This document shows positions 54,494 to 62,471 of a DNA stretch of 64,000 nt, piece after piece. Position 1 is the stretch's first letter. Each line of letters starts with the position of its first letter. Position numbers and translations under genes: made by a program. The DNA is taken from the NCBI RefSeq assembly GCF_002355855.1, contig NZ_AP017655.1:1488001-1552000 (forward strand), in the 5' to 3' direction. The notes beneath the pieces were generated by a model, which was given only the letters and a program-made list of their open reading frames with translations, ran no database searches and was not told the DNA's origin. This DNA comes from Sphingobium cloacae (GTDB lineage: Bacteria > Pseudomonadota > Alphaproteobacteria > Sphingomonadales > Sphingomonadaceae).

Positions 54494-55878
54494 TTCACGT
54501 CTCCCGCGCCGATCTGGCCCAGTTCGAAATCGCTGACCGGACGCCGCTTCGGATCGTGGGCGTCATAGAGCAGCGCGCCGTCCACCCACACCTTTTCCGG
54601 GCGGCTATAAGTGCTGAAGGGATTGCCGTTCCACAGCACGATATCGGCCATCTTCCCGGGCCTGAGGCTGCCGGTCCGCTCGGCGATGCCCATGGCGCGC
54701 GCCGGGTTGATGGCGAGCCATGTCCACGCGACCTCATCCGGGATCGCCATGCCCATGCGCCGCCCCGCGCCCAGCGCCTTGGCCGCTTCCTGATTGAGCC
54801 GCTGGATGCCGTTCTCATCGTCGCTATGGACGATGGCGCAGCCGCCCGCGCGCTGGATCAGCGGGACATTCTCCTTGATCCCGTCATAGGCTTCCATCTT
54901 GAAACCGTACCAGTCGCCCCACATCGCCGCGCAAATCCCGTTGTCGCGCAGCAGGTCCGCGATCTTGTAGGCTTCGACGGCATGGTGGAAGGCCGCGACC
55001 CTGTATCCGAACTCCTTCGCCATATCGATGACATTGGCCATCTCGTCGGCGCGATAACAATGGTTGTGGACGAGGATCTTGCCCTCCAGCACGTCGGCCA
55101 GCGTCTCCATGCCCAGGTCGCGGGTCTGCTCCTCGCCCCTGGCACGCTTCTTCTGATATTCGCGGGCCTTGATCCAGGTCTGGCGGTCGACCGCGATGTT
55201 GCCCATGCGGGTGCTGGGCTCCTGCCCCTTCTCGCCGTAGACGCGCTTGGGATTTTCGCCGCACGCCATTTTGAGGCCATAGGGCGCGCCGGGGAACTTC
55301 ATCCCCTGCATGGTGCGGGCAGGGACATTCTTGAGCGTCACGCTCCGCCCGCCGAACAGATTGGCGGAGCCCGGCAATATCTGGAGCGTGGTGACGCCGC
55401 CATTGGCGAGCGCCCGCCCGAAACCGGGGTCCTGCGGCCAGACGGAATGTTCCGCCCACACATGCGCGGTGACGGGCCCCGTCATCTCATTGCCGTCCGA
55501 CAATGCGTCCACGCTGGGCGAAGGATAGTCGCCCAGATGGCTGTGGATGTCGATCACGCCGGGCGTGACATATTTCCCCGTCCCGTCAAAGACAGCGATG
55601 TCCGCCGGGACGGGCGTGTCCGGCCCGCCGATCGCCGTGACCTTTCCTTCGGACAGGAAGATCACGCCATTGTCGATCCGCCCGCCTTCCCCGTCGAAGA
55701 TCGTCGCGCCGCGAATGGCGGTCGCCATGCCCGGATAGGGCCGATAGGTGGACGGGTAGGGATCGGCGGGTTCGGCGGACGGATCCTCCTTCACCGCGTC
55801 CTTCTTCTTCGCCGCCATGCCGGTGCCCGCGCAGGCCAGCAAAGCCAGCGCCAGCGCGAATGTGCGCGTCGTCTTCAT
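54490..55878 (-). CDS. Secreted amidohydrolase (imidazolonepropionase-like)
   Basis: This 462-residue protein has a signal peptide (RTFALALALLACAGTGMA). The metal motif is complete: VTPGVIDIHSHLGDY (H112, H114), then KILVHNHCYRADE, VAAFHHAVEAYK and IVHSDDENG with the catalytic Asp. The tail GSLRPGKMADIVLWNGNPFS closes the two-layer frame. Start ATG 55878 has GGCAGG upstream. It follows a peptide transporter gene by 17 bp and overlaps a degenerate sister gene. A role in cutting imported or cyclic peptides or amides is inferred from the neighbours. A longer frame upstream is not real. Confidence 0.85.
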   Translation of the reverse strand: MKTTRTFALALALLACAGTGMAAKKKDAVKEDPSAEPADPYPSTYRPYPGMATAIRGATIFDGEGGRIDNGVIFLSEGKVTAIGGPDTPVPADIAVFDGTGKYVTPGVIDIHSHLGDYPSPSVDALSDGNEMTGPVTAHVWAEHSVWPQDPGFGRALANGGVTTLQILPGSANLFGGRSVTLKNVPARTMQGMKFPGAPYGLKMACGENPKRVYGEKGQEPSTRMGNIAVDRQTWIKAREYQKKRARGEEQTRDLGMETLADVLEGKILVHNHCYRADEMANVIDMAKEFGYRVAAFHHAVEAYKIADLLRDNGICAAMWGDWYGFKMEAYDGIKENVPLIQRAGGCAIVHSDDENGIQRLNQEAAKALGAGRRMGMAIPDEVAWTWLAINPARAMGIAERTGSLRPGKMADIVLWNGNPFSTYSRPEKVWVDGALLYDAHDPKRRPVSDFELGQIGAGDVK

Positions 55879-55895
55879 CGTCCTGCCTTCCCTGT

Positions 55896-57704
55896 TCATT
55901 GCACGCCGTGCATCCACCGCTTGATGAGCGGCGCCAGCACCAGCAGCGCCGCGCCCACGATGGCCGCCGCGATGCCGATGGTCCAGAAAACCCCGATATA
56001 GGTGTCCAGGCTGACCTTCAGGTTGGTCACCTGCCCGCCCACGGTTTCCACGCTGGCGACCTGCGCGACGATGCCCGCGACATATTGCGCGACGGAGATC
56101 GACAGGAACCACACGCCCATCATCAGCCCGACCACCCGCGCCAGCGACAGCTTGGTGATCATCGAAAGGCCGACCGGCGATATGCACAGTTCCGCGGCGG
56201 AATGGATGAAATACAGTCCCGCGAGCCACCAGATCGCGACCTTGAAATCCGGCCCCGCATATTGCGCGCCCCAGACCAGGAACATGAATCCGACCCCCAC
56301 CGCGATCAGGGCCATGGCGAATTTGATCGGGATGGAGGGCTCCAGCCCCCGCTTCGCCAGCGCGTTCCACATGATGCCGAACAGCGGCGCGAGCATCACG
56401 ATGAAAAAGGCGTTGAAGAACTGCGTCTGCCCCGCGCTGATCGAAAACAGGCCGAAGACCGACAGGTCCGTGTTGCGATCCGCAAACAGGGTCAGCGAAG
56501 ACCCAGCCTGTTCGAACAGCGTCCAGAAGACGACGTTGAACACCACCAGCACCATCGCCGCCAGCATCATCTGGAATTCGACCCGGTTCCCTTCGAACCA
56601 GGCCCAGACCAGGATACCGGGAATCGACAGCACGAAGGTCGCGAACAGCACCTTGCCCATGATCGGCAGCGACAGCAGGTAGGGAATGATCCCCTCGCCC
56701 GGCCGGGCATCCGCATTGTGCATCAGGTTGGTGAAGAGGAACCAGGCCACCGGCACCGCCAGCACCGCGCCCGCATAGATGAGCAGGCTGCGGTCCGGTC
56801 CGGATTGCTCGGGCGTCTCGCCATAGCCCGCCAGCTTGCCGCCATCGAACTGGATCAGGCTCCAGCTGAACAGCATGCCCAGCGCGGCAAGGCCGAAACC
56901 CGCCCACCAGCCGACCGTATCGGCCAGCAACGGGCAGAGAAGCTGCGAAAAGAGCGAGCCGAGATTGATCCCCATATAGAATATGGTGAAGCCCGCGTCC
57001 CTCCGCCGGTCGCCTTTCTCGTAAAGCTCGCCCACGATGGTGGAGATATTGGGCTTGAAGAACCCATTGCCGACCGTGACCATCGAAAGGCCGATGAGCA
57101 GCAGCATCGTATAGAAGGGGGAGCGTTCGCCCGCGGCCTTGAAACCGCCCTTTTCGACCGTGCGCGCGACATCGCCCCGCCCGTCGAGCAGCGACACGGT
57201 GCCGTCCTCATTGCCCCGGATTTCCAGACGCCGCGCGCCGTCCACGACAAAGCGCTTCTCCGCGCCGCTACTGGTCGGGCGGTCGACGAAATTCTCGACC
57301 TGCACTTCATAACGCTGCCCGTCGATGACCGCATGGGGCCTGGCCGTCTCCCCGCCGAAGCACAGGATGAAATAGCCCAGCGCCATCAGCAGCGCGCCGA
57401 ACTTGACGGAGCGTTTCGCGCCCAGATAGCGATCCGCGATCAGCCCGCCGACCAGCGGCGTCAGGTACACCAGCGCCGTGAAGCCGCCATAAATCCCGTT
57501 GGTCGTCTGATCGTCGAAAAGGAAATGCTTGGTCAGGTAGAGCGTCAGCAGCGCCCGCATCCCGTAGAAGCCGAACCGCTCCCACATTTCGGTCGTGAAA
57601 AGCCGCGCCAGTTGCCGGGGGTGGCCGAACCATTGCGGCCGTTCGTCCACGGGCTGACGGGCCGCATCCACGCCGGCATTGTCGCCAGCGGTTGGATTGG
57701 CCAT
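55896..57704 (-). CDS. POT/PTR-family peptide transporter
   Basis: This 602-residue proton-coupled oligopeptide symporter has the family signature LFTTEMWERFGFYGMRALLTL (ExxERF) in the first helix and NGIYGGFTALVYLTPLVGGLIADRYLG in parts. GNGFFKPNISTIVGELY, the PTR2 signature, is in the fifth helix. About 13-14 membrane helices are visible. A polar insertion near 150-215 (RYEVQVENFVDRPTS to GDVARTVEKGG) between helices is longer than in E. coli transporters. ATG 57704 gives MANPTAGDNAG. It heads an operon with two amidohydrolases. Confidence 0.9.
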   Translation of the reverse strand: MANPTAGDNAGVDAARQPVDERPQWFGHPRQLARLFTTEMWERFGFYGMRALLTLYLTKHFLFDDQTTNGIYGGFTALVYLTPLVGGLIADRYLGAKRSVKFGALLMALGYFILCFGGETARPHAVIDGQRYEVQVENFVDRPTSSGAEKRFVVDGARRLEIRGNEDGTVSLLDGRGDVARTVEKGGFKAAGERSPFYTMLLLIGLSMVTVGNGFFKPNISTIVGELYEKGDRRRDAGFTIFYMGINLGSLFSQLLCPLLADTVGWWAGFGLAALGMLFSWSLIQFDGGKLAGYGETPEQSGPDRSLLIYAGAVLAVPVAWFLFTNLMHNADARPGEGIIPYLLSLPIMGKVLFATFVLSIPGILVWAWFEGNRVEFQMMLAAMVLVVFNVVFWTLFEQAGSSLTLFADRNTDLSVFGLFSISAGQTQFFNAFFIVMLAPLFGIMWNALAKRGLEPSIPIKFAMALIAVGVGFMFLVWGAQYAGPDFKVAIWWLAGLYFIHSAAELCISPVGLSMITKLSLARVVGLMMGVWFLSISVAQYVAGIVAQVASVETVGGQVTNLKVSLDTYIGVFWTIGIAAAIVGAALLVLAPLIKRWMHGVQ

Positions 57705-57830
57705 GATCGATAACTCCCTTGCCATGCTCCGGCCCTTCGCGGGGCCATCAGCATGCCCCGACCCTAGCGAAGAAATTGCGCGTGTGAAGAACATCATTAC
57801 AAGACTCGCAAACAATCGAAGAGAAAGCCT

Positions 57831-58412
57831 GTGACCTTCAACGACCCCACGACCCCGCTCTCGCTGCTCCGCACGCGCCGCTCCGGCAAGCCGCGCGACC
57901 TGATCGCGCCCGGCCCCGACCAGGATCAGCTCCGGCAGATATTGGAGATCGCGGCCCGCACGCCCGACCATGGAAAGCTCTTTCCCTGGCGCTTCGTCAT
58001 CGTGCCGACGGAAAGGCGCGCGGCGCTGGCCGCCCTGCTGGAAACCGCCTATCGCAAGGAAAAACCCGATGCGGGACGGCTGGAGATAGAGGCCCTGCAC
58101 CAGTTCGCCCATCAGGCCCCCGCCCTGGTGGTCGTCCTGTCCTCCCCCGTCGCGAACAGCAAGATACCCGCATGGGAGCAGGAGCTTTCCGCCGGCGCCG
58201 CCATCATGAACCTGCTCCATGCCGCCCATGCGCTGGGGTTTGCCGGAGGATGGCTCACCGGCTGGGCCGCCTATCATGAAGATGTGCGGGCGGCCTTTGG
58301 CGGGGAAGGCGAACGCATCGCCGGCTTCGTCTTTCTGGGCACCCCGGCCAAAGAGCTGGAGGAACGGCCCCGGCCAGATTATGATAAAATAGCTTCCTTC
58401 TGGGACAGATAA
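57831..58412 (+). CDS. Nitroreductase-family protein
   Basis: This 193-residue FMN-dependent oxidoreductase has SLLRTRRSGKPRDL at the start, AARTPDHGKLFPWRFVIV and LLHAAHALGFAGGWLTGWAAY. These match the YdjA-like short nitroreductases. GTG 57831 is the likely start (MTFNDPTTPLSL). It may reduce nitro groups or quinones; the substrate is not known. It is divergent from the peptide transporter gene and lies 70 bp before a GntR regulator gene. Confidence 0.87.
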   Translation: MTFNDPTTPLSLLRTRRSGKPRDLIAPGPDQDQLRQILEIAARTPDHGKLFPWRFVIVPTERRAALAALLETAYRKEKPDAGRLEIEALHQFAHQAPALVVVLSSPVANSKIPAWEQELSAGAAIMNLLHAAHALGFAGGWLTGWAAYHEDVRAAFGGEGERIAGFVFLGTPAKELEERPRPDYDKIASFWDR

Positions 58413-58482
58413 ATATAACGGCGGGCCGGTATGTCGTTATACATGGTTGACCCGCGATGCTGTATTATGGCACTGATGCACC

Positions 58483-58827
58483 ATGGCCGACGACAGCAAG
58501 CCCGTTTACCTGCGCCTTCGCGACACCATCGCCGCCTCCATATTGGACGGCGAATATGGCGATGGCGACCTGCTTCCATCCGTCCGCGCCTTTGCCGGGC
58601 AGCAAGGGGCCAACCCGCTCACCGTAGCCAAGGCCTATCAGAGCTTTCAGGATGACGGGCTGGTCGTGGTGAAGCGCGGCGTCGGCATGTTCGTGGCGGA
58701 CGGCGCGACTCGCCGACTGCGCGAAACCGAACGCAAGCGCTTCGTCGAGGATGTCTGGCCCCCCGTCGCCGCGCAAATCCGCCGCCTCGGCCTGCGGCCC
58801 GAAGAACTGGACATGCAGCAGGCCTGA
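58483..58827 (+). CDS. Short GntR-family regulator (YtrA-like)
   Basis: This 114-residue winged-helix regulator has YLRLRDTIAASILDGEYGDGD, LPSVRAFAGQQGANPLTVAKAYQSFQ in parts and DGLVVVKRGVGMFVADGA, the GntR DNA-binding domain. Only a short C-terminal helix (LRETERKRFVEDVW) follows, as in the YtrA subgroup. YtrA proteins usually control adjacent transport genes; here the nitroreductase gene lies upstream and no ABC transporter is seen. A REP-like repeat follows. Confidence 0.85.
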   Translation: MADDSKPVYLRLRDTIAASILDGEYGDGDLLPSVRAFAGQQGANPLTVAKAYQSFQDDGLVVVKRGVGMFVADGATRRLRETERKRFVEDVWPPVAAQIRRLGLRPEELDMQQA

Positions 58828-58901
58828 AACGCGCTGTTTTGGGTGGGTTGCGGACGGTCCGATTATCTAACACTTCAATTTAAGGGTCCACGCACTCACC
58901 C

Positions 58902-59030
58902 CCGTTCGCCCTGAGCTTGTCGAAGGGTCAGCCTGAGCGAAGTCGAAGGCAACACCTCACTTCGTTCGGTGGAAGGCCCTTCGGCAAGCTCATGACAGGC
59001 TTCGACTTCCCTCAGCCCGAACGGATGAAG
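58902..59030. repeat. REP-like intergenic repeat, copy 3
   Basis: The 58828-59132 gap has no gene. It contains GTTCGCCCTGAGCTTGTCGA at the left and the near inverse CTTCGACTTCCCTCAGCCCG with AACGG at the right, with AGCCTGAGCGAAGTCGAAGG between. This is the clearest inverted-repeat form of the family seen at 23504 and 52857. Confidence 0.7.
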
Positions 59031-59132
59031 GCGTGTCTGGAAATGGCCGAAACCCGCCGTCACGGGATTGCGGGTTTGCGATCCACCTGGCTGCTTTCCT
59101 CCCGCGCAGGCAGGAGCATGAACAGATCACAT

Positions 59133-61097
59133 CTACCGCGCCGCGAGCCCTTCCTTCGCCGAACCCGTATAAGCCTGCTCCAGATGTGCCCGAAGCTGCG
59201 GATGGCCGGGGGCCAGCGCGACCGCTTTTTCCAACAGGTCGACGGCCGCCCGCCGGTTCGTCCCGGTTTTGAACAGCGTCCAGCCATAGGCATCCGCCGT
59301 GATCGGGCTTTCGGGCATCAGGCGATAGGCGAAGGCCGCATAGGCGCGCGCCTGGCCGGCATCCCCGGCCTCCAGCGAAGCGCGGGCCATGTCGGCCATC
59401 AGCAAGGCATCGTTCGGCCCGATCCGCGCCGCGACCGCCTTCAGCATCCTCAATGCATCCCGCCATTGCCCCTGCGCCATATAGCCGGAAGCGGCGAGTC
59501 TCAGCCCCAGCACGTCATCGGGATTTTGCGACAGGAACAGGCGCACGACCTGAAAGGACCGCGCGGGATCGCCCGCCCTTTGCAAGGCGGCGGCGAGGCG
59601 CAATGCGACATCGCGGCCGAAACGAAGATTGGCCGCCATCTCATAGGCCTTCACCGCTTCCCCCGGCCGCCCCGCCGCGTCGAGTGCATCGCCCCATATG
59701 ACATAGGCGTCGGGCGCGCCGGGATTGGCTTCGCTCAGCGACCGGGCCCGCGCCACGGCCTGCTGCGCCTGTCCGGTGCTGAGCAGCGCCCGGATATAGG
59801 GGATATTCTCCCTCGCCGACGCCACGTTCACAGGGACGGAACCGGCCAGCGCGGCGTCCTGCGCGTTGACGAAGGGTGCCGCTGACGGGCGGTCGGGCCA
59901 TAGCGCGCGGGCCAGCATGTCGTCGGCCATGATCCGGTCGCCCATCGCTTCCTGCGCGCGCGCGGCCAGCGTCAGCACATAGGGATCGGCGTCCCTCTGC
60001 GCGACGAGCGGCGCAAGGACGGTCGCGGCGGAAGGGAAATCCGACGCGAGATAATAGGCCCGCCCCAGCAAAGTGCGTGCGACGCCGTTATCGGGCTGCT
60101 GCTGGACCAGTGGCGCAAGGGCTTCGAGGGCCAGCGTCGCATTGCCGTCCTCCAGATGCAGGACACCCCGCAGCAGCATGGTCGCCGGATCGCCGTCCAG
60201 CCGCCCCTGAGTCCGTGTCAGGAGCGAGCGGGCAAGGTCCGCCCGGCCCGCCCGCGCCGCCATGACCGCCTGCATGAAGAAGGCCCGCGCATGGCCCGGC
60301 TCCAGCGCCAGCAGGCGGCGCGTGGCGCTCAGCATCCGGCGCGCTTCCCCGGCATCGGCGAGTGTGGCCGCATATTGTTCCAGGACCGGAACGGAATCGG
60401 GATTAATGGCGAGCGCCCGCTCGAACCAGGGCAGGGCCGCGACCAGCCCATATTGGCTGCGCGTCAGTTCCCCGCGCAGGAGCAACGCCTTCACATTCTG
60501 CGGCGCCAGTCCGACCGCCTGGTCCGCCGCGACGATGGCCCCTGCCTGATCGCCCAGCGCCAGCCGGTAGCGCGCCGTGTCGATCCAGCTTTCCGGGTCT
60601 TTCCCCGCCAGCTCCCGCGCCCGGTCCAGCGCCGCTCCGGCCGCCGCCATGTCGCCCCGCGCCATCTGGATATTGCCGGTGGTCCGCATCGCGGCGGCAT
60701 CGAAGGATGCAGGGATGTCGCCCGACTCCACCTCCGCCAGCGCGGCGTCCGCATCCCCCCGCAAAAGCAGGGCCTGCGCCATCAGCACCCGTGTCTCGCC
60801 CGCCTTGCCGCCCAGGACGCGCGCGCGTTCGATCTCCGCCTGCGCGCCCGCCCCGTCGCCCAGATCGACCAGCGCCCGCGCCTGTGCGATGCGAGCGGGA
60901 ATAGAGGCCGGATCGGCCCGAATGGCGTTCAACAGCTCGACCCGCGCCGTCCGCGCATCGCCCTTGACGAGCGCGGCGATTCCCCGGGAGAGCGGCGCGG
61001 TCCCGTCCGACTCATGCCGCCGCCATTGCCACAGCGCCGCCACCGACAGCAGCAGGACGGCGATACCCGCCAGCAAAAACAGGCGCTTGCGGTTCAT
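59133..61097 (-). CDS. TPR-repeat protein of the PEP-CTERM cluster (PrsT-like)
   Basis: This 654-residue protein has an N-terminal membrane/signal segment (RLFLLAGIAVLLLSVAALW) and about 14 or more tetratricopeptide units, for instance GIAALVKGDARTARVELLNAI, LVDLGDGAGAQAEIERARV and AYGWTLFKTGTNRRAAVDLLEKA. The periplasmic superhelix presumably scaffolds other proteins. It is 3 bp from prsR and in an operon with prsK, as with the TPR lipoprotein of exosortase-linked clusters. A lipobox is not evident here. The PrsT assignment is by context, so it is moderately sure. Confidence 0.72.
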   Translation of the reverse strand: MNRKRLFLLAGIAVLLLSVAALWQWRRHESDGTAPLSRGIAALVKGDARTARVELLNAIRADPASIPARIAQARALVDLGDGAGAQAEIERARVLGGKAGETRVLMAQALLLRGDADAALAEVESGDIPASFDAAAMRTTGNIQMARGDMAAAGAALDRARELAGKDPESWIDTARYRLALGDQAGAIVAADQAVGLAPQNVKALLLRGELTRSQYGLVAALPWFERALAINPDSVPVLEQYAATLADAGEARRMLSATRRLLALEPGHARAFFMQAVMAARAGRADLARSLLTRTQGRLDGDPATMLLRGVLHLEDGNATLALEALAPLVQQQPDNGVARTLLGRAYYLASDFPSAATVLAPLVAQRDADPYVLTLAARAQEAMGDRIMADDMLARALWPDRPSAAPFVNAQDAALAGSVPVNVASARENIPYIRALLSTGQAQQAVARARSLSEANPGAPDAYVIWGDALDAAGRPGEAVKAYEMAANLRFGRDVALRLAAALQRAGDPARSFQVVRLFLSQNPDDVLGLRLAASGYMAQGQWRDALRMLKAVAARIGPNDALLMADMARASLEAGDAGQARAYAAFAYRLMPESPITADAYGWTLFKTGTNRRAAVDLLEKAVALAPGHPQLRAHLEQAYTGSAKEGLAAR

Positions 61098-61100
61098 GCG

Positions 61101-62471
61101 TCAGCCCTGTCCCTGCATCTGATATTGCTTCAACAGGTCATAGAGGGTCGGCCTGCTGATCCCCAACATCTTCGCCGCGCCGGATATATTCCCATCCGTC
61201 CGCGCAATCGCCCGCCGAATAGCGCGTCGATCCGCCATCTCCCTCGCGGCTTTGAGGTTGACGACATCGCCGCCGGCCTCCCGCTCGCCGTCCAGGTCTA
61301 GGTCGGCGGCGGTCACATGCTTGCCGTCGGCCATGATGACGGCGCGCTTCATCCGGTTCTCCAGTTCCCGCACATTGCCCGGCCAATGCCATGCGTCGAG
61401 CGCCGCCAGCGCGTCGGGCGCGAGCCCCTTGACCTGCGGGTTCATGTCCTTGGCGAAGCGGTTGAGGAAATGGCGCGCCAGCAGCGCCGGATCGCCCGGC
61501 CTGTCCCGAAGCGCGGGTATCCGCACGACGATTTCCGCCAGACGATAATAGAGATCCTCGCGGAAAGTGCCCGCCGCGATCATCTCCTCCAGATTCTGAT
61601 GCGTGGCGCAGACGATCCGCGTGTCCACGGCGATGGGCTGCCGCCCGCCGATCCGTTCGATCACCCGCTCTTGCAGGAAGCGCAGCAGCTTGACCTGAAG
61701 CGGCAGCGGGATGTCGCCCACTTCGTCGAGGAACAGCGTGCCGCCCTGCGCCTGCTCGATCTTGCCCGGCGTCGTCTTGACCGCGCCGGTGAAAGCGCCC
61801 TTCTCATGGCCGAACAGTTCGGATTCCAGCAGCGTCTCCGGTATCGCCGCGCAGTTGATGGCGACGAAATTGCCGTCCTTGCGCGGGCTGGCGTCGTGAA
61901 GCCCCTGCGCCAGCAATTCCTTGCCGGTGCCGCTCGCGCCGAGCAGCAGGACGGACACCTGCGCGCTGGCGACCCGCTCGATGGTGCGCGCGACCTTCAT
62001 CATTTCGGGCGCGCTGGTGATGAGCTTGCCAAGGATGGGCGCGCCCTCCGGCGCGATTTCCGCCAGCCGGGCATTTTCTCTTTCGAGCGTGTGGACGTGG
62101 AAGGCGCGGCGGACGATCAGGCCCAGCTCGTCTATGTCCACCGGCTTCTGGTAGAAATCATAGGCCCCACCCGAAATCGCATCGCGCGCACTTTCCCGCG
62201 CGCCATGGCCGGATGCCACGATGACCTTGGTATCCGGCTTGATACGCAGGATTTCCGCCAGCGTGGCGAAGCCTTCGCTGGTGCCGTCCGGGTCGGGAGG
62301 CAGGCCCAGATCCAGCGTCACCACATCGGGCGTTTCGGCGCGGAGCAGTTCGATCGCTTCCTCCCGGTCGCCCGCGATGAAAAGCTGATATTCCTCATAG
62401 GCCCAGCGCAACTGGCGCTGGAGGCCCGGATCATCCTCGACGATCAGCAATTTAGGCCGCGTATCACTCAT
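61101..62471 (-). CDS. prsR: PEP-CTERM-type sigma-54 response regulator
   Basis: This 456-residue NtrC-type regulator has a receiver domain (about 5-125) with phospho-acceptor Asp54 in [14 protein letters not shown]. The AAA+ domain has Walker [11 protein letters not shown] and the sigma-54 loop [26 protein letters not shown] follows. The C-terminal Fis-type helix-turn-helix is [20 protein letters not shown]. The extended receiver [17 protein letters not shown] is typical of PrsR, which switches on PEP-CTERM/exopolysaccharide genes. Its ATG overlaps the prsK stop. Confidence 0.87.
   Translation of the reverse strand: MSDTRPKLLIVEDDPGLQRQLRWAYEEYQLFIAGDREEAIELLRAETPDVVTLDLGLPPDPDGTSEGFATLAEILRIKPDTKVIVASGHGARESARDAISGGAYDFYQKPVDIDELGLIVRRAFHVHTLERENARLAEIAPEGAPILGKLITSAPEMMKVARTIERVASAQVSVLLLGASGTGKELLAQGLHDASPRKDGNFVAINCAAIPETLLESELFGHEKGAFTGAVKTTPGKIEQAQGGTLFLDEVGDIPLPLQVKLLRFLQERVIERIGGRQPIAVDTRIVCATHQNLEEMIAAGTFREDLYYRLAEIVVRIPALRDRPGDPALLARHFLNRFAKDMNPQVKGLAPDALAALDAWHWPGNVRELENRMKRAVIMADGKHVTAADLDLDGEREAGGDVVNLKAAREMADRRAIRRAIARTDGNISGAAKMLGISRPTLYDLLKQYQMQGQG

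Noticed and set aside
54490..56907. An 805-codon minus frame joining an apparent N-terminal part to the amidohydrolase
   Set aside because: The upstream part overlaps the peptide transporter in another frame. The true start is ATG 55878, which has a ribosome site and signal peptide.
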